A DNA stretch of 64,000 bases from Acinetobacter sp. XH1741 (lineage in GTDB: Bacteria; Pseudomonadota; Gammaproteobacteria; Pseudomonadales; Moraxellaceae), in contig NZ_CP157428.1 in NCBI RefSeq assembly GCF_041021895.1, positions 1,240,001-1,304,000 of the forward strand, written 5' to 3'. Below are positions 28,806 to 36,846 of the stretch, piece after piece. The position numbers and the translations under genes are program-made. The notes beneath the pieces were generated by a model, which was given only the letters and a program-made list of their open reading frames with translations, searched no databases and was not told the DNA's origin. Position 1 is the first letter of the stretch; each line of letters starts with the position of its first letter.

Positions 28806-29678
28806 ATGATCGAAAGAATATCGCTGAATTCATTAAAATTTTTCTACTTTGTGGCGAAGTATGGCAGCGTCACTTTAGCTGCAAAGAAATTATTTGTGAC
28901 GCAAAGTGCGGTTAGTAAACAGATTTATAATTTAGAAGAAGCTTTAAATACGGCTTTATTCGAGCGAAAAAATAAAACCCTTGTGATGACTGAGCAGGGC
29001 GAAATTTTATTGAGTTGTTGCCATCAGGTGTTTGGTCAACTTGATGAATGTTTAATAGAACTCAGCCACCCTAAAAACGAAAAAAAGCAACTGGTTTTGT
29101 CGTGTGAACCGACTCTTTCCATGAAATGGCTTATTCCACGATTATCAAAATTTAAAAAGCTCGGTCATGATTTTGAGGTTGTGTTACTTACCGCAGGCGG
29201 CGTGGTCGACTTTGAAAAAGATAATATTGATATCGCAATTCGTAGAAATGACTTTGATTGGGGAGAGCATATTTATAGCGAAAAGATTGCCGATGAATAT
29301 ATCGTTCTAGTTCAACCAACCAAGCTATCGGAAACAAACGACGTACTCATCTCGACCTCTAGACCGAATTTTTTCAAAAATATCACTCGCATTGCTGAGT
29401 TAAAGCAGAGCTTAAAAGGCTACACCAAAGTTGAGCTTGAACATTTTTATCTATGTTTAGAAGGCTGCTTGGCGGGACTCGGAGCTACAGTCATCTCAAT
29501 TTATATGATTGAAAAAGAGCTTGAGTGGAACTTGCTGAAAAAAAATTCACCAATCGTTCAAGATGGCTCAGCCTATTTTTTACTTTCTCATAGTGCTTTT
29601 GAGGAAGATTCACGCAAAACTATATTTTTAGAATGGCTAAAAGCAGAGCTGAGCGAGATTCAACATAAATTACTTTAG
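28806..29678 (+). CDS. LysR-family regulator
   Basis: This 290-residue LysR regulator has the helix-turn-helix SVTLAAKKLFVTQSAVSKQI. The effector domain begins at LVLSCEPTLSMKWLIPRLSK and includes DNIDIAIRRNDFDWGE, typical of the GcvA-like group. It is divergent from the LysE exporter, the common arrangement for an exporter and its sensor. The 256-base gap between them holds no gene. Confidence 0.87.
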   Translation: MIERISLNSLKFFYFVAKYGSVTLAAKKLFVTQSAVSKQIYNLEEALNTALFERKNKTLVMTEQGEILLSCCHQVFGQLDECLIELSHPKNEKKQLVLSCEPTLSMKWLIPRLSKFKKLGHDFEVVLLTAGGVVDFEKDNIDIAIRRNDFDWGEHIYSEKIADEYIVLVQPTKLSETNDVLISTSRPNFFKNITRIAELKQSLKGYTKVELEHFYLCLEGCLAGLGATVISIYMIEKELEWNLLKKNSPIVQDGSAYFLLSHSAFEEDSRKTIFLEWLKAELSEIQHKLL

Positions 29679-30045
29679 TTCTAGCGGTAATATTTAGATA
29701 AAAATGATTTAATGAATTGAAAATAATAATAAATTTTTAATATTTTAAGGGCGATTGGCAAGCGCCGTATATTGAATTTTTGCCATCTAAAAATTTCTAA
29801 GATGAAAAATATTTAACTTCATACTTATTTATTAAACTCTAAACATGAATTTCACTCAGTTTTGAATGAGACTAAATCATTTTTATTCATGTTGTGATTA
29901 CGGTATAAATCTATTCATGCTCTGAAGCGCTCCAGTAATTCACTTTTGATAAGACCATGAGGCACAAAACTGACAAGGCTGGAAATGTTTAAAAAGAGCT
30001 CAAAAATTTTTTAGGTTTATCTCAGAAATTAGGGTACTGATCAAA
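29679..30045. promoter_or_regulatory. Non-coding region upstream of mesX
   Basis: This 367-base AT-rich stretch separates a LysR gene from the methionine synthase operon. It must hold the mesX promoter. I do not recognise a SAM riboswitch or a clean MetR site in it. Confidence 0.4.
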
Positions 30046-31032
30046 ATGAGTAAAGAATTTACATTTACGATTAAGAGTATTTGTTTCGATGAGAACTATC
30101 GTCCAGCAGACAATACGCGTATTACCACCAACTTTGCTAACTTGGCGAGAGGGATGAGCCGCGAAGAAAATTTGCGCAACACCTTAAGGATGATCGACAA
30201 TCGTTTCAATGCCTTAGCTCATTGGGACAACCCTAAGGGCGACCGCTATGGCGTTGAACTTGAAATCATTTCAGTTGAAATGAATATTGATGCTCAAAAT
30301 CGTGCAAGCGGGCTGCCTTTAATCGAAATATTGAAAACCAATATTGTTGATAAAAAGACTAATGAACGCATCGAAGGTATTGTAGGTAATAACTTCTCGT
30401 CTTATGTACGTGACTATGACTTTAGTGTGCTGTTGTTAGATCACAACAAAAACCAGTCGACTTTTAGCACGCCAGAAAAGTTTGGTGAATTGCACGGCAA
30501 CTTGTTTAAGAGCTTCATTAACTCTGAAACTTACAGAGCCAACTTTAAAAAAGCGCCTGTGATTTGCTTAAGCGTTTCAACGACGAAAGAGTACCACCGT
30601 ACTGAAAACGAACATCCAGTTTTGGGCGTGGAATACAAGCAAGAAGACTATTCACTAACCGATGAATATTTCCAAAAAATGGGCTTAAAAGTTCGCTACT
30701 TCATGCCGCCAAATAGCGTTGCGCCGTTAGCGTTCTATTTTACTGGTGATTTGCTGAGTGATTACACCAACCTTGAGTTGATCAGTACCATTAGTACGAT
30801 GGAAACCTTCCAAAAGATTTACCGTCCTGAAATTTACAATGCAAATTCAGTGGCTGGAAAATCTTATCAACCGAGTTTGAAAAACGAAGATTATTCACTT
30901 ACTCGAATTGTGTATGACCGTGAAGAACGTAGCCGTCTGGCTATAGAGCAGGGGAAGTTTGTTGAAGAGCAATTTATCAAACCATACCAAGCGATTCTTG
31001 AGCAGTGGTCTGCGAATTACGCTCCTAATTAA
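30046..31032 (+). CDS. mesX: MesX (DUF1852), partner of the MesD methionine synthase
   Basis: This 328-residue DUF1852 protein starts SKEFTFTIKSICFDENYRPADNTRITTNFANLARG. I recall that in Acinetobacter baylyi DUF1852 proteins (MesX) are needed together with the core methionine synthase MesD for folate-independent, oxygen-dependent methionine formation. Its biochemical job is not settled. It lies 15 bases before mesD, so the two are cotranscribed. Confidence 0.88.
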   Translation: MSKEFTFTIKSICFDENYRPADNTRITTNFANLARGMSREENLRNTLRMIDNRFNALAHWDNPKGDRYGVELEIISVEMNIDAQNRASGLPLIEILKTNIVDKKTNERIEGIVGNNFSSYVRDYDFSVLLLDHNKNQSTFSTPEKFGELHGNLFKSFINSETYRANFKKAPVICLSVSTTKEYHRTENEHPVLGVEYKQEDYSLTDEYFQKMGLKVRYFMPPNSVAPLAFYFTGDLLSDYTNLELISTISTMETFQKIYRPEIYNANSVAGKSYQPSLKNEDYSLTRIVYDREERSRLAIEQGKFVEEQFIKPYQAILEQWSANYAPN

Positions 31033-31047
31033 TCAACATACGGGTCA

Positions 31048-32097
31048 TTGATCATGAAAAAATTATTACCGACTTCAACTGCTGGCAGCTTACCAAAACC
31101 GTCTTGGCTTGCAGAACCTGAAAAGCTTTGGTCGCCTTGGAAACTCGAAAACGAAGGCTTAATCGAAGGTAAAAAAGACGCGTTACGTTTGGCATTGCAC
31201 GAACAACAACTTGCTGGCATCGACATTGTGAGCGATGGTGAACAAACCCGCCAACACTTTGTGACCACGTTTATTGAACACTTAAATGGCGTAGATTTTG
31301 AAAAGCGCGAAACAGTTCGTATTCGTGACCGTTACGATGCAAGCGTACCGTCTGTGGTAGGTGCGGTGTCTCGTCAAAAGCCTGTGTTTGTTGAAGATGC
31401 GAAGTTCTTACGTCAGCAAACCAATCAACCAATTAAATGGGCATTACCTGGCCCAATGACCATGATTGATACACTTTATGATGGTCACTACAAGAGCCGT
31501 GAAAAACTGGCTTGGGAATTTGCCAAAATCTTGAACCAAGAAGCGCGTGAGTTAGAAGCTGCTGGTGTAGACATCATTCAGTTTGACGAACCTGCATTTA
31601 ACGTCTTCTTTGACGAAGTAAATGACTGGGGTATTGCGACTTTAGAGCGTGCAATTGAAGGTCTAAAATGCGAAACTGCGGTACACATTTGCTATGGTTA
31701 CGGCATTAAAGCCAACACTGACTGGAAAAAGACACTCGGTTCAGAATGGCGCCAGTACGAAGAAGCTTTCCCGAAACTTCAAACTTCTAACATTGATATC
31801 ATCTCGTTAGAATGCCACAACTCACATGTGCCTATCGATTTGCTCGAACTTATTCGTGGTAAAAAAGTGATGGTCGGTGCAATTGATGTCGCATCTAACC
31901 AGATTGAAACACCAGAAGAAGTGGCGAACACACTACGTAAAGCGCTTCAGTTTGTAGATGCCGACAAGCTTTACCCTTGCACAAACTGCGGTATGGCACC
32001 TCTTTCACGTGAAGTGGCACGTGGCAAGTTAAATGCTTTAAGTGCAGGTGCAGAAATTGTTCGCCGAGAACTGACTGGTTTGGAACTTACTGCTTAA
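31048..32097 (+). CDS. mesD: Core cobalamin-independent methionine synthase MesD
   Basis: This 349-residue protein has only the C-terminal, zinc-containing half of MetE. Candidate zinc ligands are the His and Cys in AVHICYGYG, a Glu near residue 230 and the Cys in PCTNCGMAPLSRE. The LPTSTAGSLPKPSWL start and VSDGEQTRQHFV are core-MetE features. Lacking the N-terminal half, it cannot act like ordinary MetE on polyglutamated methylfolate. With MesX it forms the MesD family system. A translated start at 31048 or 31054 is possible. Confidence 0.9.
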   Translation: MIMKKLLPTSTAGSLPKPSWLAEPEKLWSPWKLENEGLIEGKKDALRLALHEQQLAGIDIVSDGEQTRQHFVTTFIEHLNGVDFEKRETVRIRDRYDASVPSVVGAVSRQKPVFVEDAKFLRQQTNQPIKWALPGPMTMIDTLYDGHYKSREKLAWEFAKILNQEARELEAAGVDIIQFDEPAFNVFFDEVNDWGIATLERAIEGLKCETAVHICYGYGIKANTDWKKTLGSEWRQYEEAFPKLQTSNIDIISLECHNSHVPIDLLELIRGKKVMVGAIDVASNQIETPEEVANTLRKALQFVDADKLYPCTNCGMAPLSREVARGKLNALSAGAEIVRRELTGLELTA

Positions 32098-32120
32098 TAT
32101 TTACCAATACAATGGTATAA

Positions 32121-32165
32121 AGGGTTACTTTTTTGATGGCTATTGATAATCAAAGCAGTAACCCT
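32121..32165 (+). other. Intercistronic hairpin between mesD and the flavin reductase gene
   Basis: A perfect 9-bp outer stem (32121-32129 with 32157-32165) encloses an inner 6-bp stem (32132-32137 with 32149-32154). No T run follows, so it is more likely an RNA processing, stability or attenuation element than a simple terminator. Confidence 0.7.
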
Positions 32166-32286
32166 CATTTCACTTATTACATGTAGTTCTAAACAGGACT
32201 CATGTCGATACAGTGCCTTTCTGATGGAGTTGGGCGGTATAGCAAAACACACAGGACAAGGTACGGTTCAATTTAGGAATAATGTC

Positions 32287-32778
32287 ATGGTTCAAGCAAC
32301 AGACTTTAGAAATGCAATGTCTTTACTCACAAGTGCGGTTAGCGTTGTGACCACGGCAGGCATGTCTGGCCGTTTTGGATTTACTGCCTCTGCTGTTTGT
32401 AGTGTGACTGACACACCGCCGACATTATTGGTCTGTATGAACCAAGCTGCGAGTTCACATGCACATTTCCTAGATAATAAAATCTTAACGGTGAATGTGT
32501 TAGGCGCGCACCACGAACATATTTCAAAAGCATTTTCATCTAAACTCACACCAGAAGAACGCTTTAAACATGGCGAATGGATTGAGTTAGAAACGGGTTC
32601 ACCTGTGTTGGATGATGCTTTGGTGAGTTTTGATTGCGAGATTGAACAAATTCAACAAGTCGGCACACATACGATTTTTATATGTCCGATTGTGGCGATT
32701 AAACAAAGCCAGCATGACCAAAGTTTGGTTTACTTTAACCGCTCTTATCACCAAGTGGGGCAGACAGAGATTGTCTAA
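32287..32778 (+). CDS. Flavin reductase family protein, mes-locus partner
   Basis: This 163-residue NAD(P)H:flavin oxidoreductase-like protein has SAVSVVTTAGMSGRFGFTASAVCSVTDTPP, the FMN-binding start of the flavin reductase-like domain, and the terminal YFNRSYHQVG motif. The ATG at 32287 follows an AGGA site by 8 bases and aligns with the family, so the longer frame from 32143 is rejected. It lies 190 bases after mesD. It could supply reduced flavin to the oxygen-dependent MesD/MesX reaction, which is inference. Confidence 0.85.
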   Translation: MVQATDFRNAMSLLTSAVSVVTTAGMSGRFGFTASAVCSVTDTPPTLLVCMNQAASSHAHFLDNKILTVNVLGAHHEHISKAFSSKLTPEERFKHGEWIELETGSPVLDDALVSFDCEIEQIQQVGTHTIFICPIVAIKQSQHDQSLVYFNRSYHQVGQTEIV

Positions 32779-32923
32779 ACCCACTTTTATGCGAAATTTT
32801 TTATTCTTTGATATGAGTACAAAAATTAAAAGACTGTAATTAAGAGAAATTTGAATGTTAAACTACTGATAAAATTAATTTATATTTTAATAAATAGTTA
32901 AATTACACGGGAAATTTAAATAT

Positions 32924-33259
32924 ATGATTTTTATTTGGCAAGGACTGGGGTTTTTAGCTATTGTTGTACCATTCCTAGTAGTACTACTAGTGAATATTGT
33001 GGTAGATCAAATATATGGTACTGGGTATTATTCATCACATCACATATTTGCAACTGGTGGTTTGATTGTTTCAGCCGTAGTTATTTGGTTTTTAGGCATG
33101 AGGTTGAATAATAAAAAACATGATCGAATATTGCTTGATCAAGTAACTGGTGAAACAGTTATCCTTAAAAAGAAACATACTTTTTTTTGGATACCGTTAC
33201 AATATTTCTCGATAGTTCTTATAGCATTTGCAGTGTTTTTTTTAATAGATAAGTCTTAA
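32924..33259 (+). CDS. Small membrane protein of unknown function
   Basis: This 111-residue protein has three hydrophobic segments, at about residues 5-28, 42-58 and 87-108. The loop between the second and third is basic and contains DQVTGETVILKKKHTFFWIP. I do not recognise it. It stands alone after the flavin reductase gene and before the structured RNA region. The AT-rich sequence and lack of family features suggest accessory DNA. Confidence 0.6.
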   Translation: MIFIWQGLGFLAIVVPFLVVLLVNIVVDQIYGTGYYSSHHIFATGGLIVSAVVIWFLGMRLNNKKHDRILLDQVTGETVILKKKHTFFWIPLQYFSIVLIAFAVFFLIDKS

Positions 33260-33639
33260 ATATCCTAGCTTTTATTTTAAAGTTAAAGTTCTGCGCCTGT
33301 GAATTATTACTTTCACTAATTAATGTTAGATTACCCAGCTTATGTAAAAGTTTTGATGACTTTCGACATCGCACCTATCTCTAATAAGAACGAGCTGCTT
33401 TTCGTGGTAATCTACATCCTATCGTAGATAGTTTTATCTTGGCTGCAATTACGCAAACAAAGATTGTTTGATCTAAAATCATTGTCATGATTATTATCTC
33501 AGTAAGTCTATTAAAAATATAATTAAATATAATATCTAAAGTAATAATTAAGTTAATCTAATGAAAAACAATAAGATATTTAATCACTTCTCATAAATGC
33601 AACATTGACACATCTAAACTCTCAGATTATGCTTTGCGT
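33260..33639. other. Non-coding AT-rich stretch before the structured RNA
   Basis: About 380 bases show no credible ORF. The promoter of the structured RNA downstream should lie here, but I cannot single out a good -35/-10 pair. Confidence 0.4.
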
Positions 33640-33864
33640 GCTGGCCACATTGCCAGCCGGCTTTGACAGGTCGATCTTCAAGTACATTGAAAAAACTTGT
33701 TTTTTTTTGATGTAGACCCACTCGTCCCTCTTTTGTAGCGGTAGGACGGAAGGGGGACACCTTCGGGTGTGCTGGGTTCTTGAAGCCGGTCTGTCAACCC
33801 CCTTTCGTTCTGCCACCATAAGTCCGAAAAAATGCTCTGGCAGAACTCCAAATAAAAAGGAGTT
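33640..33864 (+). ncRNA. Highly structured RNA leader with mutually exclusive hairpins
   Basis: The region folds into clear, nested stems. One hairpin is GCTGGC/GCCAGC (33640-33645 with 33652-33657). A long arm joins 33663-33669 to 33791-33797 and 33676-33682 to 33779-33785, closing inner stems ACCCA/TGGGT and ACACC-TTCG-GGTGT. A 9-bp hairpin (33807-33815 with 33838-33846) shares three bases with a 6-bp hairpin (33844-33849 with 33859-33864) that covers the GGAG ribosome site of a small ORF, so only one of the two can form. This looks like a regulatory leader or an sRNA. A link to the phage C4-type antisense RNAs known from Acinetobacter is possible but unverified. Confidence 0.75.
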
Positions 33865-33868
33865 GGCT

Positions 33869-33925
33869 ATGCACATCCATCATTTCTTGGCACGCCGTGC
33901 CAAAAGCTACAACAACACAGCTTAA
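33869..33925 (+). CDS. 18-residue ORF under a sequestered ribosome site
   Basis: The peptide reads MHIHHFLARRAKSYNNTA. It starts 4 bases after a strong AAAAAGGAGTT ribosome site that can be closed in a hairpin. The coding part contains a perfect 17-base palindrome at 33887-33903 (TTGGCACG-C-CGTGCCAA). It may be a leader peptide or part of the RNA fold. No homolog is recognised. Confidence 0.55.
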   Translation: MHIHHFLARRAKSYNNTA

Positions 33926-34034
33926 AAAATTACAGCAGCTTGAACGCCATAAGGTTTTCAGGCTTTACGTCATTTTTACTTAAAACTTAGCAACAAAAAA
34001 CTTGAGATGTGCCAAGCACCGTCTTGCGGCTTTG

Positions 34035-34073
34035 CTGTGCCTTTTTTTCTCTCAAAAAGGGCACAGGCTTTTT
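34035..34073 (+). terminator. Terminator-like hairpin before tetR
   Basis: CTGTGCC (34035-34041) pairs with GGCACAG (34060-34066), with T5/A5 extension inside and GCTTTTTAT after. It would end the structured RNA transcript about 40 bases before the tetR start. An alternative GCAC/GTGC stem at 34016-34040 could compete with it. Confidence 0.65.
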
Positions 34074-34113
34074 ATCTCATTTAGACACAACAAGAACTTA
34101 TAACGGTAAAACT

Positions 34114-34698
34114 ATGCCAAATTTAGAAACCTCTTCCAAAAAATTACAGGCTGTTCAAACCACCATACAACTTATTACGACACATGGATTCCACAAAGTA
34201 GGCGTAGACCTGATTGCTAAAGAAACCAAAATCGCCAAAGATACGATTTACAACTATTTTCACTCCAAAGAACACCTGATCGAAATGTGCATCGTTTTTC
34301 AAAAAAGCCTGCTCAGAGAACAAGTGCTTTCCATCATCTACTCAAGCCGTTACTACACTTCAAAAGATAAACTCAAAGCAATTATTGTTTTACATACCAA
34401 TCTAAACAGCCATTACAACCTTTTACTTAAAGCCATTTTTGAAATAAAACTCATTCACCCGAAGGCCTACGGTATGGCGGTTGAATACCGAAAGTGGTTG
34501 CGCCATGAAATTTTTGACCTGATTTTTAGCGGTGAAACCCGCGAGCCAAAGTTCGATGCCAACATGGTGGTCAACCTGATCGATGGTTTGCTGCTACAGG
34601 CTCTAAGCTCTAATAGTTTGGATGAACGGGATGAGGTGTTGGAGAGGTTTTGGGGGAGGGGTATAAATAATAAAATAGTATACGGTGACTATACTTAA
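34114..34698 (+). CDS. TetR-family regulator downstream of the structured RNA
   Basis: This 194-residue regulator has the TetR helix-turn-helix HKVGVDLIAKETKIAKDTIYNYFHSKEHLIEMC. The C-terminal domain is not informative. The ATG at 34114 is chosen because the family motif starts soon after it. The longer frame from 34009 runs through the terminator-like hairpin. Being directly downstream, it may be the gene that the RNA leader controls. Confidence 0.85.
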   Translation: MPNLETSSKKLQAVQTTIQLITTHGFHKVGVDLIAKETKIAKDTIYNYFHSKEHLIEMCIVFQKSLLREQVLSIIYSSRYYTSKDKLKAIIVLHTNLNSHYNLLLKAIFEIKLIHPKAYGMAVEYRKWLRHEIFDLIFSGETREPKFDANMVVNLIDGLLLQALSSNSLDERDEVLERFWGRGINNKIVYGDYT

Positions 34699-34808
34699 GG
34701 TTATTCAATAAAATTTTATTTTCATGCTAATATTTAGCCGCTAAGGGTATATGAAATATATTTATATATTAATTTGAGAATCTTTATTTTGGTTGGGATA
34801 TATTAATA

Positions 34809-35336
34809 ATGAAATTATTTATAAAAATTATTTTATCCTTATTGGCTGTTTTTCTTATTTTGTTGGTTGTAACTTCATCTTTTAATCTGCAATTGAAAAT
34901 TTTTAAATTACTTCATCCTGATTGGGTTGAATTAAAAGATTATAAAATTTTAGATTACAAGATTTACTGTTCAAGTAAACCTTGGCGACGAGGAATGGAT
35001 AGGAATGCTCGTGGAGATATAAAGTATCAATATACGTATCGAAATGCCACTTATACATCAGAAAAAGAAGATTTTTTGGTTGTATATAGATTATTTATTT
35101 CTGAAAACTGTGATGAGATGAAAGGCCAAAATTTATCTATATTTAATGAGATAAAGAAAAATAATGAAATAAAAGTTTTTATTTCACCAGATACAAAAAA
35201 ATCAAAAATATTAATAACAAAAAAAGGCTTATCATTTAGAAACTCTTGGATGATAAACCTTGTTTTAGAAATTCAGTTAATATTTTTGGTCTTAATTGGA
35301 TTAATTATATATTTGATTGTGACTTCTAAAAAATAA
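34809..35336 (+). CDS. Membrane-anchored protein of unknown function, paralog A
   Basis: The 175 residues have a hydrophobic segment at each end (about 5-28 and 148-170) around a polar domain with an LLHPDWVELKDYKILDYKIYCSS motif and one later Cys (ENCDEM), which may pair in the periplasm. It resembles DUF3592-type proteins in layout. The gene at 35505 is a clear paralog (LTHPNWIQLEKFQILNYEIKCSS, ERCDSF). Position next to a type VI remnant makes a role as an immunity protein possible but unproven. Confidence 0.65.
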   Translation: MKLFIKIILSLLAVFLILLVVTSSFNLQLKIFKLLHPDWVELKDYKILDYKIYCSSKPWRRGMDRNARGDIKYQYTYRNATYTSEKEDFLVVYRLFISENCDEMKGQNLSIFNEIKKNNEIKVFISPDTKKSKILITKKGLSFRNSWMINLVLEIQLIFLVLIGLIIYLIVTSKK

Positions 35337-35408
35337 TAGAGGACTAATTTGTATGTTAATAGTATATAATTATCTAACATTTGCTAAGAATTAATATATT
35401 ATAGTTTT

Positions 35409-35506
35409 GAGTTTTGAGTTTTGAGTTTTGAGTTTTGAGTTTTGAGTTTTGAGTTTTGAGTTTTGAGTTTTGAGTTTTGAGTTTTGAGTTATGAGTTATG
35501 AGTTAT
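35409..35506 (+). repeat. Heptamer array (GAGTTTT)x11 (GAGTTAT)x3 running into a start codon
   Basis: Eleven GAGTTTT units (35409-35485) are followed by three GAGTTAT units (35486-35506). The ATG of the next gene at 35505 straddles the end of the last unit. Two earlier ATGs in the array (35491, 35498) run into stops within 6 codons. Copy-number change would move the start codon against upstream signals. Confidence 0.95.
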
Positions 35507-36044
35507 GAATAAATTTTTCTATATTAGTCTCTATCTTGTATTGTTTTTACTTGTTTTAATTTTTTTATGCACAAGCATTCCTACTGCTAAGTTAAAAATT
35601 TTTAATTTAACTCATCCAAATTGGATACAGTTAGAAAAATTTCAGATCTTAAATTATGAGATTAAGTGCTCAAGTCCTTGGGGACGAGGCGGGGATAAAA
35701 TGGCAAATCTAGTAGTTTCATATCAATATAATTATGGAAATAAAAGCTATTTTCAACAAGACCAAGTTTTTTATAGAATATATAAAACATATATTTTTGA
35801 ACGTTGTGATTCTTTTAAAGAAAAGAATAAACAGCTTTTTAATAAGGCTGTAAAAGATCAAACAATAAAATTATTTATAAATAAGAATTCCCCCAGTACA
35901 TCTAAGTTATTTCTTTCGAATAAAGAATTTAATTATAGATTATCTTGGTTAAGTATTTTCTTCTCAGAAATACAAGGAATTCTATTGACTTTACTTGCGA
36001 TTGTTTCTCTTTATAGTATTTATATGTTATTTAACCGTAGATAA
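35505..36044 (+). CDS. Membrane-anchored protein of unknown function, paralog B
   Basis: This 179-residue paralog of the protein at 34809 has the same two terminal membrane segments and the same HPNW...CSS core with a second Cys in ERCDSF. No Shine-Dalgarno sequence is evident, because the start codon lies at the edge of the heptamer array. The 3' end overlaps the convergent SEL1 gene by 18 bases. Expression may vary with the repeat number. Confidence 0.65.
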   Translation: MNKFFYISLYLVLFLLVLIFLCTSIPTAKLKIFNLTHPNWIQLEKFQILNYEIKCSSPWGRGGDKMANLVVSYQYNYGNKSYFQQDQVFYRIYKTYIFERCDSFKEKNKQLFNKAVKDQTIKLFINKNSPSTSKLFLSNKEFNYRLSWLSIFFSEIQGILLTLLAIVSLYSIYMLFNRR

Positions 36045-36827
36045 CCTTTCTAATGCTTGATCAGCCTCAGGGATATGGTTTTTTGAAGCTTCCATATACC
36101 AAAATTTAGCCTTTTCCAAATCAGGGAAAATATTTTCATACATATAAGCTAAATTATATTGTGCTTGAGGAAAGCCTTGCTGAGCTGCTTTAGTAAAATA
36201 CTCTAAAGCTTTCTTATTATCTTGGGTAACCCCTTCACCGTCTGCATACATATTACCTAAATTATAGGATGCTTGAGGAAGATTTTGCTGTGCTGCTTTT
36301 GAGAAAAGTTCTAAAGCTTTCGTATTATTTTGTGGGACACCATCTCCATTTGCATAAGCATTACCTAAATTATATTGAGCCTTAGCGTAACCTTGTTCAG
36401 TTGATAACTCATAAAGTTCTAGAGCTTTTTTTCTATCTTTTTGAATATAAAAACCTTTATCATACATGAGCCCAAGGTTATATTGCGCTGCTGCTAATTT
36501 TTGGTTAGCTGCCTTATCAAAATATTTAAAAGCTTTTTGATAATCTTGAGGTGTGCCTAGACCTTCGAAATACATTCCTCCTAGATCATTTTGCGCTTCA
36601 GCTAATCCTTGATCAGAGGCTTTTTGAAATAGCTCTAAAGCTTTTTGATAATTTTGCTTAACATCTTTACCTAAAAAATATTTCTGTCCTTCTTCATATA
36701 ATCTCAGAGCTTCTGAAGGTTTTTCTTGTACAAGATTTTGTGACGAAGGTTGCTTGGCACATCCAGATAGTAAAAAACTATTAGATAAAATTAAACACCC
36801 GGCAATAATCAATAATTTCGATTTCAT
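36027..36827 (-). CDS. SEL1/TPR-repeat lipoprotein
   Basis: The 266 residues begin with a lipoprotein signal ending in the lipobox LLSGC (Cys at residue 23). From about residue 40 there are six SEL1-type repeats of 36 residues (A-x-x-x-L-G-x-M-Y-x-x-G pattern, for example AQYNLGLMYDKGFYIQKDRKKALELYE). The protein should be anchored in the periplasm. Downstream of the candidate effector in the VgrG-tail operon, it fits the place of an immunity protein; periplasmic SEL1 proteins have this role in some type VI loci. Confidence 0.75.
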   Translation of the reverse strand: MKSKLLIIAGCLILSNSFLLSGCAKQPSSQNLVQEKPSEALRLYEEGQKYFLGKDVKQNYQKALELFQKASDQGLAEAQNDLGGMYFEGLGTPQDYQKAFKYFDKAANQKLAAAQYNLGLMYDKGFYIQKDRKKALELYELSTEQGYAKAQYNLGNAYANGDGVPQNNTKALELFSKAAQQNLPQASYNLGNMYADGEGVTQDNKKALEYFTKAAQQGFPQAQYNLAYMYENIFPDLEKAKFWYMEASKNHIPEADQALERLSTVK

Positions 36828-36846
36828 CTTTAGTCCAGATTAATTG

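Noticed and set aside
29679-30045. SAM or other methionine riboswitch upstream of mesX
   Set aside because: No conserved stems or core motifs of known SAM riboswitches were visible.
32143-32286. N-terminal extension of the flavin reductase
   Set aside because: The extension runs through the intercistronic hairpin region and is unlike the family; the start at 32287 has its own ribosome site.
33622-33876. 84-codon minus-strand frame across the structured RNA
   Set aside because: The region is explained by strong RNA stems and the frame has no ribosome site or protein family.
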